Source: Sorghum bicolor
Lineage: Eukaryota; Streptophyta; Magnoliopsida; Poales; Poaceae
Reading direction: 5' to 3'
Length of the DNA stretch: 64,000 nucleotides
Assembly: GCF_000003195.3 (NCBI RefSeq)
Contig: NW_018396401.1
Location: 428,064-492,063 of the forward strand
Shown: positions 44,400 through 58,963 of the stretch, piece by piece
Layout: each line of letters opens with the position of its first letter
Numbering within the stretch: the first letter of the stretch is position 1
Translations under genes and position numbers: made by a program
Notes under the pieces: generated by a model
The model's database searches: none
Told to the model about the DNA's origin: nothing
Seen by the model: only the letters and a program-made list of their open reading frames with translations

Positions 44400-47300
44400 T
44401 GGTGCGTCCAAATTGATTTCTAAGCATATGGTATGTTCCTAGCAAATCATGCACCTATCTTGCATCAAGATTAGCACTATCTCCAAATAGATCAAACCGA
44501 GCTTCCACTTGAGCCTCTTCACCGAAGTACCAACACGTGCTTCCAAAATGGTTTCTTATACTATGGTGCATTAGGCGCAAACCATGCACATATCTTGCAC
44601 CGAAACTAACACTATTTTTAAACATACCCAAGCGAGATTCCATATGACACACGTCATCAAGGAGTTCCATCGGGTGCATCCAAATTGATTTCCAAGCATA
44701 TGGTATGTTCCATGCAAACCGTGGACCTATCTTGCATCAAGATTAGCACTATCTCCAAACAGACCGAACCGAGCTTCCACTTGAGCCTCTTCATCTAGGA
44801 GGATAAACAGGTGCATCAAAAATGGTTTCTTAGACTATGGTGCATTAGGCACAAACTATGCACCTATCTTGCACCAAAACTAACATTCTCACCAAACAGA
44901 CCGAAGCGAGATTCCATATGACACACGTCATCTAGGAGTTCGATTGGGTGCTTCCAAATTGATTTCTTAACATATGGTACGTTGCATGCAAACTGTGCAA
45001 CTATCTTGCATCAGGATTAGCACTATATCCGAACAGACCAAATCGAGCCTCCACTTGAGCCTCTTCAACTACGAGTACCATCAGGTGCGTCTAAAACGGT
45101 TTCTTAGCCTATGGTGCATTAGTTGTAAACCGTGCACATATCTTCTTCCAAAACTAACACTGTTACTAAACGAACCGAAGTAAGATTCCATATGACACAC
45201 AACATCAAGGAGTTATATCAGGTGCGTCCTAATTGATTTTTGAGCATATCGTATGTTCCATGCAAACCATACATCTATCTTGCATCAAGATTAGCACTAT
45301 CTCCAAACAGACCGAACCGAGCATCCACTTGAGCCCCTTCACCTAGGAGTACCAACAAGTGCGTCTAAAATGGTTTCTTAGACTATGGTACATTAGGTGC
45401 AAACCGTGCACCTATCTTGCACCGAAACTAACACAGTCTCTAAACGGACCGAAGTGAGATTCCATATGACACACGTCATCTAGGAGTTCCATTAGGTTTG
45501 TCCAAATTGATTTCGTTAACATATGGTATGTTCCATGCAAACTATGCAACTATCTTGCATCAAGATTAGCACTATATCCGAACCGACCAAATCGAGCCTC
45601 GAGTTGAGCCTCTTGAACTACAAGTACCATCGGGTGCGTCTAAAATGGTTTCTTAGCCTATGTTGCAATATGACACACGTCATCAAGGAGTTCCAGCGGG
45701 TGCATCCAAATTGATTTCCAAGCATATGGTATGTTTCATGCAAACCGTGCACCAATCTTGCATCAAGATTTGCACAATCTCCAAACAAACCGAACCGAGC
45801 TTCCCCTTGAACCTCTTCATCTAGGAGTAGGCACAAACTACGCACCTATCTTGCATCGAAACTAACATTGTCTCCAAACAGACTGAAGCGAGATTCCATC
45901 TAACACACATCATCTAGGAGGTCCACAGGGTGCGTCCAAATTGATTTCTTAACATATGGTATGTTCCATGCAAACTATGCAACTATCTTGTATCAAGATT
46001 AGCACTATATCCGAACAGACCAAATCGAGCCTCCACTTGAGCTTCTTCAACTATGAGTACCATCGAGTGCATCTAAAATGGTTTCTTAGCCTATGGTGCA
46101 TTAGGCATAAACCGTGCACATATCTTATACTAAAACTAACACTGTCTCTAAATGAACCGAAGCAAGATTCCATATGACACACATCATCAAGGAGTTATAT
46201 CAGGTGCGTCCTAAACTGTGCATCTATCTTGCATCAAGATTAGCACTATCTCCAAACAGACCAAACCGAGTGTCACTTGAGCCCCTTGACCTAGGAGTAC
46301 CGTCGGGTGCGTCCAAAATGGTTTCTTATCCTATGGCGCATTAGGTGCAAACCGTGCACCTATCTTGCACTGAAACTAACACTGTCTCTAAATAGACCGA
46401 AGTGAGATTCCATATGACACATGTCATCTAGCAGTTCCATCTAGTGCGTCCAAATTGATTTCTGAGCATATGGTTCCATGCAAATCGCGCACCTATCTTC
46501 CATCTAGATTAGCACTATCTCTAAACAGACCGAACCGAGCCACCACTTGAGCCTCTTCACCTACGAGTACCAACAAGTGCTTCCAAAATGGTTTATTAGA
46601 CTTTAATGCATTAGGCGCAAACCATGCACATATATTGCACCGAAACTAATACTGTCTCTAAGCACACCAAAGCGAGATTCCATATGACACACGTCATCAA
46701 GGAGTACTATCGGGTGTGTCCAAATTAATTTCTAAGGATATGGAACGTTCCATGCAGACCGTGCATCTATCTTGCATCAAGATTAGCACTATATCCAAAT
46801 AGACCAAATCGAGCTTTCACTTGAGCCTTTTACCAAGGAGTACCATCGGGTGCGTCCAAAATGGTTTCTTAGCCTATGCTGCATTTTGTGCAAACCTTGC
46901 ACCTATCTTGCACCAAAACTAACACTGTCACCAAACAGACCGAAGCAAGATTTCGTACGACACACGTCATCTAGGAGTTCCATCATGTGCGTCCAGATTG
47001 TTTTCCAAGCATTTGGTTGTTCCATGCAAACCGTGCACCTATCTTGCATCAAGATTAGCACTAACTCCAAACAGACCGAACCGAGCATCCACTTGAGCCC
47101 CTTCACCTAGGAGTACCAACAAGTGCGTCCAAAATAGTTTCTTAGACTATGGTACATTAGGTGCAAACTGTGCACCTATCTTGCACCGAAACTAACAATG
47201 TCTCCAAATGGATCGAAGCGAGATTCCAAATGACACATGTCATCAAGGAGTTCCATCGGGTGCATCCAAATTGATTTCCAAGCATATGGTATGTTCCATG

Positions 47301-50300
47301 CAAACCATGCACCTACCTAGCATAAGGATTGGCACTATCTCCAAACTGACCGAACCAAGCTTCCACTTGGGCCTCTTCACCCAGGAGAACCAAATAGTGC
47401 GTCCAAAATTGTTTCTTAGACTATGGTGCATTAGGCGCAAACTGTGCACCTATCTTGCACTAAAACTTACAATGTCTACAAACGGACCGAAGCAAGATTC
47501 CATATGACACCCGTCATCTAGGAGTTCCATTGGGTGCGTCCAAATTGATTTCTATGCATATGGTATGTTCCTTGCAAATCATGCACCTATCTTGCATCAA
47601 GATTAGCACTATCTCCAAATAGATCAAACCGAACTTCCACTTGAGCCTATTCACCGAAGTACCAACAAGTGCTTCCAAAATGGTTTCGTAGACTATGGTG
47701 CATTAGGCGCAAACCATCCACATATCTTCCATCAAAACTAAAACTGTTTCTAAACAGACCAAAGTGAGATTCCTTATGACACACATCATCAAGGAGTTGC
47801 ATCGGGTGCATCCAAATTGATTTCCAAGCATATGGTATGTTCCATGCAAACCGTGCACTTATCTTGCATCAAGATTAGCACAATCTCCAAATAGACCGAA
47901 CTGAGCATCCAGTTGAGCCTCTTCATCTTGTAGTATAAACAAGTGCGTCAAAAATGGTTTCTTAGACTATGGTGCATTAGGCACAAACTATGCACCTATC
48001 TTGCACCGAAACTAACATTGTCTCCAAACAGACCGAAGCGAGATTCCATATGACATACGTCATCTAGGAGTTCCATTGGGTTCGTCCAAATTGATTTTAT
48101 TTACATATGGTATGTTCCATGCAAACTATGCAACTATCTTACATCAAGATTAGCACTATATCCGAACAGACCAAATCGAGCCTCCAGTTGAGCCTCTTCA
48201 ACTACGAGTACCATCGGGTGCGTCTAAAATGGTTTCTTAGCCTATGGTGCATTAGGCATAAACCGTGCACATATCTTCTACCAAAACTAACAGTGTCTCT
48301 CAACGAATCGAAGCAAGATTCCATATGACACACATCATCAAGAAGTTATATCAGGTGTGTCCTAATTGATTTCTAAGCATATCCTATGTTCCATGCAAAC
48401 CATGCATGTATCTTGCATCAAGATTAGCACTATCTCCAAACAGACCAAACCGAGATTCCACTTGAGCCCCTTGACCTAGGAGTTCCATCGGGTGCGTCCA
48501 AAATGATTTCTTATCCTATGGTACATTAGGTGCAAACCGGTTACCTATCTTGCACCGAAACTAACACTATCTCTAAACGGATCGAAGTGAGATTCCATAT
48601 GACACATGTCATCTAGGAGTTCCATCGGGTGCATCCAAATTGATTTCTGAGCATATGGTATGTTCCATGCAAATCGTGCACCTATCTTGCATCAAGATTA
48701 GCACTATCTCTAAACAGACCGAACCGAGCCTCCACTTGAGCCTTTTCACCTAGGAGTACCAACAGGTGCTTCCAAAATGGTTTGTTAGACTTTGGTGCAT
48801 TAGGCGCAAACCGTGCACATATTTTGCACCGAAACTAATACTGTCTATAAGCACACCAAAGCAAGATTCCATATGACACACGTCATCAAGGAGTTCTATC
48901 GGGTGTGTCCAAATTAATTTCTAAGCATATGGTACGTTCCATGCAGACCGTGCATCTATCTTGCATCAAGATTAGCACTATCTCCAAATAGACCAAACCG
49001 AGCTTTCATTTGAGCCTTTTACCTAGGAGTACCATCAGGTGCGTCCAAAATGGTTTCTTAGCCTATGCTGCAGTATGTGCAAACCGTGCACCTATCTTGC
49101 ACCGAAACTAACACTGTCGCCAAACAGACCGAAGAAAGATTTTGTATGACACGTCATCTAGGAGTTCCATCATGTGCGTCTAGATTGTTTTCCAAGCATT
49201 TAGTATGTTCCATGCAAACCGTGGACCTATCTTGCATCAAGATTAGCACTATCTCCAAACAGATCGAACCGAGCATCCACTTGAGCCCCTTCACCTAGGA
49301 GTACCAACAAGTGCGTCCAAAATGGTTTCTTAGACTATGGTGCATTTGGTGCAAACTGTGCACCTATCTTGCACCGAAACTAACAATGTCTCCAAATGAA
49401 CCGAAGTGAGGTACCAAATGACACACGTCATCAAGGAGTTCCATCGGGTGCATCCAAATTGATTTCCAAGCATATGGTATGTTCCATGCAAACCATGCAC
49501 CTACCTTGCATAAGGATTAGCACTATCCCCAAACTGACCGAACCAATCTTCCACTTGAGCCTCTTCACCCAGGAGTACCAAATAATGCATCCAAAATGGT
49601 TTCTTAGACTATGGTGCATTAGGCGCAAACTGTACACCTATCTTGCACCGAAACTAATAGTGTCTCCAAATGAACCGAAGCAAAATTCCATATGGCACAC
49701 GTCATCTAGGAGTTCCATTGGGTGCGTCCAAATTGATTTCTAAGCATATGTTATGTTCCTTGCAAATCATGGACCTATCTTGCATCAAGATTAGCACTAT
49801 CTCCAAACAGATCAAACTGAGCTTCCACTTGAGCCTCTTCACCGAAGTACCAATAGGTGCTTCCAAAATGGTTTCTTAGACTACGGTGCATTAGGCGGAA
49901 ACCATGCACATATCTTGCACCGAAACTAACACTGCTTCTAAATAGACAAAAGCGAGATTCAATATCACACACGTCATCGAGGAGTTCCATCGGGTGCATC
50001 CAAATTGATTTCCAAGCATAGGGTATGTTTCATGCAAACCGTGCACCTATCTTGCATCAAGATTAGCACTATCTCCAAACAGACCGAATTGAGCTTCCAC
50101 TTGAGCCTCTTCATCTAGGAGTACAAACAGTTGTGTCAAAAATGGTTTCTTAGACTATGGTGCATTAGGCACAAACTATGCACCTATCTTGTACCGAAGC
50201 TAACATTATCTCCAAATAGACTGAAGTGAGATTCCATATGACACACATCATCTATGAGTTCCAATGGGTGCGTCCAAATTGATTTCTTAATATATGGTAC

Positions 50301-51250
50301 GTTCTATACAAACTGTGCAACTATCTTGCATCAAGATTAGCACTATATCCGAACAGACCAAATCGAGCCTCCACTTGAGCCTCTTCAACTACGAGTACCA
50401 TCGGGTGCGTCTAAAATGGTTTCTTAGCCTACGGTGCATTAGGCGTAAACCCTGCATATATCTTCTACCAAAACTAACAGTCTCTAAATGAACCGAAACA
50501 AGATTTCATATGACACACATCATCAAGGAGTTGTATCAGGTGCGTCCTAATTGATTTCTGAGCATATCGTATGTTCCATGCAAACCGTGCATCTATCTTG
50601 CATCATGCTTAGCACTATCTCCAAGCAGACCAAACCGAGCTTTCACTTGTGCCCCTTGACCTAGGAGTACCATCGGGTGTGTCCAAAATGGTTTCTTATC
50701 CTATGGTGCATTAGGTGCAAACCGTGCACCTATCTTGCACCGAAACTAACACTGTCTCTAAACGGACCGAAGTGAGATTCCATATGACACATGTCATATA
50801 GGAGTTCCATCTGGTGCCTCCAAATTAATTTCTGAGCATATTGTATGTTCCATGCAAATCGTGCACCTATCTTGCATCAAGATTAGCACTATCTCTAAAC
50901 AGGCCGAACTGAGCCTCCACTTGAGCCTCTTCACCTAGGAGTACCAACAGGTGCTTCCAAAATGGTTTCTTATACTTTGGTGCATTAGGCGCAAACCGTG
51001 CACATATCTTGCACCGAAACTAATACGGTCTCTAAGCACACGAAAGCAAGATTCCATATGACACACGTCATCAAGGAGTTCTATCGGGTGTGTCCAAATT
51101 AATTTCTAAGCATATGGTACGTTCCATGCAGACCGTGCATCTATCTTGCATCGAGATTAGCACTATCTCCAACTAGACCAAACCGAGCTTTCACTTGAGC
51201 CTTTTACCTAGGAGTACCATCGGGTGCATCCAAAATGGTTTCTTAGACTA
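44400..51250 (-). repeat. 8.8-kb-spaced satellite duplication, copy 1
   Basis: 44.4-47.3 kb matches 53.2-56.1 kb at offset 8771, rising to 8804 after a 33-bp deletion in copy 1 at about 46213 (GTCCTAAACTGTGC). 49.5-51.2 kb matches 56.1-57.8 kb at offset 6616. The difference 8804 - 6616 = 2188 bp is 16 monomers. Confidence 0.85.
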
Positions 51251-53199
51251 TGGTACATTAGGCGCAAACCATGCACATATCTTGCACCAAAACTGACACT
51301 GTTTCTAAACAGACCAAAGCGGGATTCCATATGACACATGTCATCAAGGAGTTCCATCGGGTGCATCCAAATTGATTTCCAAGCATATGGTATTTTTCAT
51401 ACAAACCGTGCACCTACCATGCATAAGGATTAGCATTATCTCCAAACTGACCAAACCAAGCTTCCACTTGAGCCTCTTCACCCAAGAGTACCAAATAGTG
51501 CGTCCAAAATGGTTTCTTAGACTACGGTGCATTAGGCGCAAACTTTGTACCTATCCTGCACTAAAACATACAATGTCTACAAATGAACCGTGCATCTGTC
51601 TTGCATCAAGATTAGAACTATCTCCAAATTGACCAAACCGAGCTTTCACTTGAGACTTTTACCTAGGAGTACCATCCGGTGCGTCCGAAATGGTTTCTTA
51701 GCATATGCTACATTATGTGCAAACCTTGCACCTATCTTGCACCGAAACTAACACGGTCTCCAAACAAACCAAAGCAAGATTTCGTATGCACACATCACCT
51801 AGGAGTTCCATCATGTGCGTCCAGATTGATTTCCAAGCAATTTGGTATGTTCCATGCAAACCGTGCACCTATCTTGCATCAAGATTAGCAATATCTCCAA
51901 ACAGACCGAACCGAGCTTCCACTTGAGCCTCTTCCTCTAGGAGTACATCAAAAATGGTTTCTTAGACTATGTTGCACTAGGCACAAACTATGCATCTATC
52001 TTGCACCGAAACTAACATTGTCACCAAACAGACCGAAGCGAGATTCCATATGACACACGTCATCAAGGAGTTCCATTGGGAGCATCCAAATTGATTTCCA
52101 AGCATATGGTATGTTCCATGCAAACCATGCACCTACCTTGCATAAGGATTAGCACTATCTCCAAACTGTCCGAACCCAGCTTCCACTTGAGCCTCTTCTC
52201 CCAGGAGTACCAAATACTGCGTCCATAATGGTTTCTTAGACTATGGTGCATTAAGCGCAAATGTGCACTTATCTTGCACTAAAACTTACAATGTCTACAA
52301 AAGGACCGAAGCAAGATTCCATATGACACACATCATCTAGGAGTTCCATTGGATGCGTCCAAATTGATTTATAAGCATATGGTATGTTCCTTGTAGATCA
52401 TGCACCTATCTTGCATCAAGATTAGCACTATCTCCAAAAAGATCAAACCGAGCTTCCACTTGAGCCTCTTCACCGAAGTACCAACCGGTGCTTCCAAAAT
52501 GGTTTCTTAGACTATGGTGCATTAGGCACAAACCATGCACATATCTTGCACCGAAACTAACACTATTTCTAAACAGACCAAAGCGAGATTCCATATGACA
52601 CACGTCATCAAGGAGTTCCATCGGGTGCATCCAAATTGATTTCCAAGCATATGGTATGTTCCGTGCAAACCGTGCACCTATCTTGCATCAAGATTAGCAC
52701 TATCTCCAAACAGACCAAACCAAGCTTTCACTTGAGCCCCTTGACCAAGGAGTACCATCGGGTGCGTCCAAAATGGTTTCATATCCTATGGTGCATTAGG
52801 TGCAAACCGGTTACCTATCTTGCACTGAAACTAACACTGTCTCTAAACGGACCAAAGGGAGATTCCATATGACATATGTCATCTAGGAGTTCCATCTGGT
52901 GCATCCAAATTGATTTCTGAGCATATGGTACGTTCCATGCAAATCGTGCACCTATCTTGCTTGAAGATTAGCACTATCTCTAAACAGACCGAACCGAGCC
53001 TCCACTTGAGCCTCTTCACCCAGGAGTACCAAATAGTGCGTCCATAATAGTTTCTTAGACTATGGTGCATTAGGCGCAAACTGTGCACCTATCTTGCACT
53101 AAAACTTACAATGTCTACAAACGGACCGAAGCAAGATTCCATATGACACACGTCATCTAGGAATTCCATTGGGTGTGTCCAAATTGATTTCTAAGCATA

Positions 53200-56100
53200 T
53201 GGTATGTTCCCTGTAGATCATGCACCTATCTTGCATCAAAATTAGCACTATCTCCAAATAGATCAAACCGAGCTTCCACTTGAGCCTCTTCACCGAAGTA
53301 CCAACACGTGCTTCCAAAATGGTTTCTTATACTATGGTGCATTAGGCGCAAACCATGCACATATCTTGCACCGAAACTAACACTAGTTTTAAACATACCC
53401 AAGCGAGATTCCATATGACACACGTCATCAAGGAGTTCCATCGGGTGCATCCAAATTGATTTCCAAGCATATGGTATGTTCCATGCAAACCGTGCACCTA
53501 TCTTGCATCAAGATTAGCACTATCTCCAAACGGACCGAACCGAGCTTCCACTTGAGCCTCTTCATCTAGGAGTACAAACAGGTGCATCAAAAATGGTTTC
53601 TTAGACTATGGTGCATTAGGCACAAACTATGCACCTATCTTGCACCGAAACTAACATTGTCACCAAACACACCGAAGCGAGATTCCATATGACACACTTC
53701 ATCTAGGAGTTCCATTGGGTGCTTCCAAATTGATTTCTTAACATATGGTACGTTGCATGCAAACTGTGCAACTATCTTGCATCAGGATTAGCACTATATC
53801 CGAACAGACCAAATCGAGCCTCCACTTGAGCCTCTTCAACTACGAGTACCATCAGGTGCGTCTAAAACGGTTTCTTAGCCTATGGTGCATTAGTTGTAAA
53901 CCGTGCACATATCTTCTTCCAAAACTAACACTGTCACTAAACGAACCGAAGTAAGATTCCATATGACACACAACATCAAGGAGTTATATCAGGTGCGTCC
54001 TAATTGATTTCTGAGCATATCGTATGTTCCATGCAAACCATACATCTATCTTGCATCAAGATTAGCACTATCTCCAAACAGACCGAACCGAGCATCCACT
54101 TGAGCCCCTTCACCTAGGAGTACCAACAAGTGCGTCTAAAATGGTTTCTTAGACTATGGTACATTCGGTGCAAACCGTGCACCTATCTTGCACCGAAACT
54201 AACACAGTCTCTAAACGGACCGAAGTGAGATTCCATATGACACACGTCATCTAGGAGTTCCATTAGGTTCGTCCAAATTGATTTCGTTAACATATGGTAC
54301 GTTCCATGCAAACTATGCAACTATCTTGCATCAAGATTAGCACTATATCCGAACCGACCAAATCGAGCCTCGAGTTGAGCCTCTTCAACTACAAGTACCA
54401 TCGGGTGCGTCTAAAATGGTTTCTTAGCCTATGTTGCAATATGACACACGTCATCAAGGAGTTCCAGCGGGTGCATCCAAATTGATTTCCAAGCATATGG
54501 TATGTTTCATGCAAACCGTGCACCAATCTTGCATCAAGATTTGCACAATCTCCAAACAAACCGAACCGAGCTTCCCCTTGAACCTCTTCATCTAGGAGTT
54601 GGCACAAACTACGCACCTATCTTGCATCGAAACTAAGATTGTCTCCAAACAGACTGAAGCGAGATTCCATCTAACACACATCATCTAGGTGGTCCACAGG
54701 GTGCGTCCAAATTGATTTCTTAACATATGGTATGTTCCATGCAAACTATGCAACTATCTTGTATCAAGATTAGCACTATATCCGAACAGACCAAATCGAG
54801 CCTCCACTTGAGCTTCTTCAACTATGAGTACCATCGAGTGCATCTAAAATGGTTTCTTAGCATATGGTGCATTAGGCATAAACCGTGCACATATCTTATA
54901 CTAAAACTAACACTGTCTCTAAATGAACCGAAGCAAGATTCCATATGACACACATCATCAAGGAGTTATATCAGGTGCGTCCTAATTGATTTCTGAGCAT
55001 ATTGTATGTTCCAAGCAAACTGTGCATCTATCTTGCATCAAGATTAGCACTATCTCCAAACAGACCAAACCGAGTATCACTTGAGCCCCTTGACCTAGGA
55101 GTACCGTCGGGTGCGTCCAAAATGGTTTCTTATCCTATGGCGCATTTGGTGCAAACCGTGCACCTATCTTGCACCGAAACTAACACTGTCTCTAAACAGA
55201 CCGAAGTGAGATTCCATATGACACATGTCATCTAGCAGTTCCATCTAGTGCGTCCAAATTGATTTCTGAGCATATGGTTCCATGCAAATCGTGCACCTAT
55301 CTTGCATCTAGATTAGCACTATCTCTAAACAGACCGAACCGAGCCACCACTTGAGCCTCTTCACCTACGAGTACCAACAAGTGCTTCCAAAATGGTTTAT
55401 TAGACTTTAATGCATTAGGCGCAAACCATGCACATATATTGCACCGAAACTAATACTGTCTCTAAGCGCACCAAAGCGAGATTCCATATGACACACGTCA
55501 TCAAGGAGTACTATCGGGTGTGTCCAAATTAATTTCTAAGGATATGGTACGTTCCATGCAGACCGTGCATCTATCTTGCATCAAGATTAGCACTATATCC
55601 AAATAGACCAAATCGAGCTTTCACTTGAGCTTTTTACCAAGGAGTACCATCGGGTGCGTCCAAAATGGTTTCTTAGCCTATGCTGCATTTTGTGCAAACC
55701 TTGCACCTATCTTGCACCAAAACTAACACTGTCACCAAACAGACCGAAGCAAGATTTCGTATGACACACGTCATCTAGGAGTTCCATCATGTGCGTCCAG
55801 ATTGTTTTCCAAGCATTTGGTTGTTCCATGCAAACCGTGCACCTATCTTGCATCAAGATTAGCACTAACTCCAAACAGACCGAACCGAGCATCCACTTGA
55901 GCCCCTTCACCTAGGAGTACCAACAAGTGCGTCCAAAATTGTTGCTTAGACTATGGTACATTAGGTGCAAACTGTGCACCTATCTTGCACCGAAACTAAC
56001 AATGTCTCCAAATGGATCAAAGCGAGATTCCAAATGACACATGTCATCAAGGAGTTCCATCGGGTGCATCCAAATTGATTTCCAAGCATATGGTATGTTC

Positions 56101-57820
56101 CATGCAAACCATGCACCTACCTAGCATAAGGATTAGCACTATCTCCAAACTGACCGAACCAATCTTCCACTTGAGCCTCTTCACCCAGGAGTACCAAATA
56201 ATGCGTCCAAAATGGTTTCTTAGACTATGGTGCATTAGGCGTAAACTGTACACCTATCTTGCACCGAAACTAATAGTGTCTCCAAATGAACCGAAGCAAA
56301 ATTCCATATGACACACGTCATCTAGGAGTTCCATTGGGTGCGTCCAAATTGATTTCTAAGCATATGGTATGTTCCTTACAAATCATGGACCTATCTTGCA
56401 TCAAGATTAGCACTATCTCCAAACAGATCAAACTGAGCTTCCACTTGAGCCTCTTCACCGAAGTACCAATAGGTGCTTCCAAAATGGTTTCTTAGACTAC
56501 GGTGCATTAGGCGGAAACCATGCACATATCTTGCATCGAAACTAACACTGCTTCTAAATAGACCAAAGCGAGATTCAATATCACACACGTCATCGAGGAG
56601 GTCCATCGGGTGCATCCAAATTGATTTCCAAGCATAGTGTATGTTTCATGCAAACCGTGCACCTATCTTGCATCAATATTAGCACTATCTCCAAACATAC
56701 CGAATCGAGCTTCCACTTGAGCCTCTTCATCTAGGAGTACAAACAGTTGTGTCAAAAATGGTTTCTTAGACTATGGTGCATTAGGCACAAACTATGCACC
56801 TATCTTGTACCGAAGCTAACATTATCTCCAAATAGACTGAAGTGAGATTCCATATGACACACATCATCTTTGAGTTCCATTGGGTGCGTCCAAATTGATT
56901 TCTTAATATATGGTACGTTCTATACAAACTATGCAACTATCTTGCATCAAGATTAGCATTATATCCGAACAGACCAAATCGAGCCTCCACTTGAGCCTCT
57001 TCAACTACGAGTACCATCGGGTGCGTCTAAAATGGTTTCTTAGCCTATGGTGCATTAGGCGTAAACCGTGCATATATCTTCTACCAAAACTAACAGTCTC
57101 TAAATGAACCGAAACAAGATTCCATATGACACACATCATCAAGGAGTTATATCAGGTGCGTCCTAATTGATTTCTGAGCATATCATATGTTCCATGCAAA
57201 CCGTGCATCTATCTTGCATCAAGCTTAGCACTATCTCCAAGCATACCAAACCGAGCTTTCACTTGAGCCCCTTGACCTAGGAGTACCATCGGGTGCATCC
57301 GAAATGGTTTCTTATCCTATGGAGCATTAGGTGCAAACCGTGCACCTATCTTGCAATGAACCTAACACTGTCTCTAAACGGACCGATGTGAGATTCCATA
57401 TGATACATGTCATCTAGGAGTTCCATCTGGTGCATCTAAATTGATTTCTGAGCATATGGTATGTTCCATGCAAATCGTGCACCTGTCTTGCATCAAGATT
57501 AGCACTATCTCTAAAGAGACCGAAGCGAACCTCCACTTGAGCCTCTTCACCTAGGAGTACCAACAAGTGCTTCCAAAGTGGTTTCTTAGACTTTGGTGCA
57601 TTAGGCGCAAACTGTGCACATATCTTGCACCGAAACTAATACTATCTCTAAGCACACGAAAGCAAGATTCCATATGACACACGTCATCAAGGAGTTCTAT
57701 CGGGTGTGTCCAAATTAATTTCTAAGCATATGGTATGTTCCATGCAGACCGTGCATCTATCTTGCATCAAGATTAGTACTATCTCCAAATAGACCAAACT
57801 GAGCTTTCACTTGAGTCTTT
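53200..57820 (-). repeat. 8.8-kb-spaced satellite duplication, copy 2 (missing 16 monomers)
   Basis: Copy of 44.4-51.2 kb lacking the part equivalent to about 47.33-49.52 kb. The join lies near 56130-56160: to the left it carries 47.2-kb variants (CCTAGCATAAGGATTAGC, from CCTACCTAGCATAAGG), to the right 49.5-kb variants (CCAATCTTCCAC, AATAATGCGTCC). The 2188-bp loss is in register (8 dimers). Confidence 0.85.
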
Positions 57821-57821
57821 T
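57817..57821 (+). repeat. Target-site duplication CTTTT, left of CRM element 3
   Basis: CTTTT precedes TGATGTGAACCC and is repeated at 63346-63350. The satellite target was GAG(T/C)CTTTTACC. Confidence 0.88.
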
Positions 57822-58963
57822 TGATGTGAACCCACGAGGGTTTTCGCCTGATCTTTCGATGAGAGGCGCTGGATAACTCGATTAGTGAATGGAGATGACG
57901 TTCACGGCCCGACTACAGCCCTCAAGACTGTGCCTTAGCAACCGATACACCGCCTCCAATGGCTGTCACGATCTTGTGGAGCGCAACACCCGGCCACTAG
58001 GGCACTCGTCCTGCAAGCAATCGAAGAACCAACAAGAACAAGTAGAACAAGTACTAAATTACCAGATGTAAATGAAGGTTTCAAACTCAATCTCTAATGA
58101 AGTGGGGTTTCGAAAACAAGAAGACGGGCGGCTGGATCAGCACGCGCGTTTACAAGCAAGTAGCGAAGGCTAAACTTTATCTAATCAAAACCCAGTTGTT
58201 CATGGCGGCTCTAGATGTAAATAAATAGAGGGGAGGACGACCAAAGGGGTGCTAGAGTCGTCCTCCAACCCTAGGACGCGTCCCTAATGGACTCAACTTG
58301 ATACATGGGCCATTGGTCCAAAATAGGGTGACGCAGCACCAAAACAGAAAAAGGTGTCGGCACGAAAACAAGGACTGCGCCCGACTCATAAGCTGCATAG
58401 ATATGTGGTTGGACCCATTGGAAAGTAGACTTAATGAGCTTTCCAACAAGTATAGGAACGTCCCAGTTGGAGTCCATATGACGCCGTGGTGATCCATACA
58501 AGTTAGAGTTATTTTCCAGTCCGAATCCAACTCCCAAAACGTGTTGGGTTTGGACTCTTTGTTTCCTTGCTTTAGAAACGACGTGGTAACTTGACAGAGG
58601 ATGTTGTGGAGGCTTGGACCTGATCTCCAATCACCTTTGTTAAGTTATCACTCTTCCCATATGCAATCAGCCCTTGAAGTTGGTGTTGCCTCAAATTCTG
58701 AATGCAGTTGAACCTTCCCTTGCTGATCTTGTCCATTATTCCTGAGCAACACCAAAGTGCACGTGTCTCCATTGTCTAAATATGATTGACAAGAGTTTAA
58801 AGCTGAACTTACTTGAAGGTTGAGTTGACGGGCACGAGCACGAGTAAGAGGACCAGCTATAGGTTGTGTCGGAGAGGATGTAGGATATGTATCGCTGGTG
58901 GATGTAGGATATGTATCGCTGGTGGATGTAGGATATGTATCGCTGGTGTTGATGTCCTCATCA
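57822..58963 (-). repeat. 3' LTR of CRM element 3 (1142 bp)
   Basis: On the minus strand it starts TGATGAGGACATCAACACC (complement at 58945-58963) and ends GGGTTCACATCA (complement at 57822). It supplies the last ~105 codons of the polyprotein, down to the stop at 58648. Confidence 0.94.

Larger units (their letters stand above)
44174..57821 (-). repeat. 137-bp centromeric satellite array, block 6 (-)
   Basis: Longest uninterrupted satellite block (13.6 kb), reverse orientation, A-B dimers. It is dominated by one tandem duplication (44.4-51.2 kb repeated from 53.2 kb). Deleted monomers near 45665 and 45830 recur at 54436 and 54600, so they predate that duplication. It ends at the TSD of element 3. 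No genes. Confidence 0.93.

Noticed and set aside
58252..58630. Overlapping open frames in the LTR downstream of the polyprotein stop (also 62653-63012, 9366-9572, 19084-19290)
   Set aside because: Partial, without a shared product across elements; LTR sequence with regulatory rather than coding signals.
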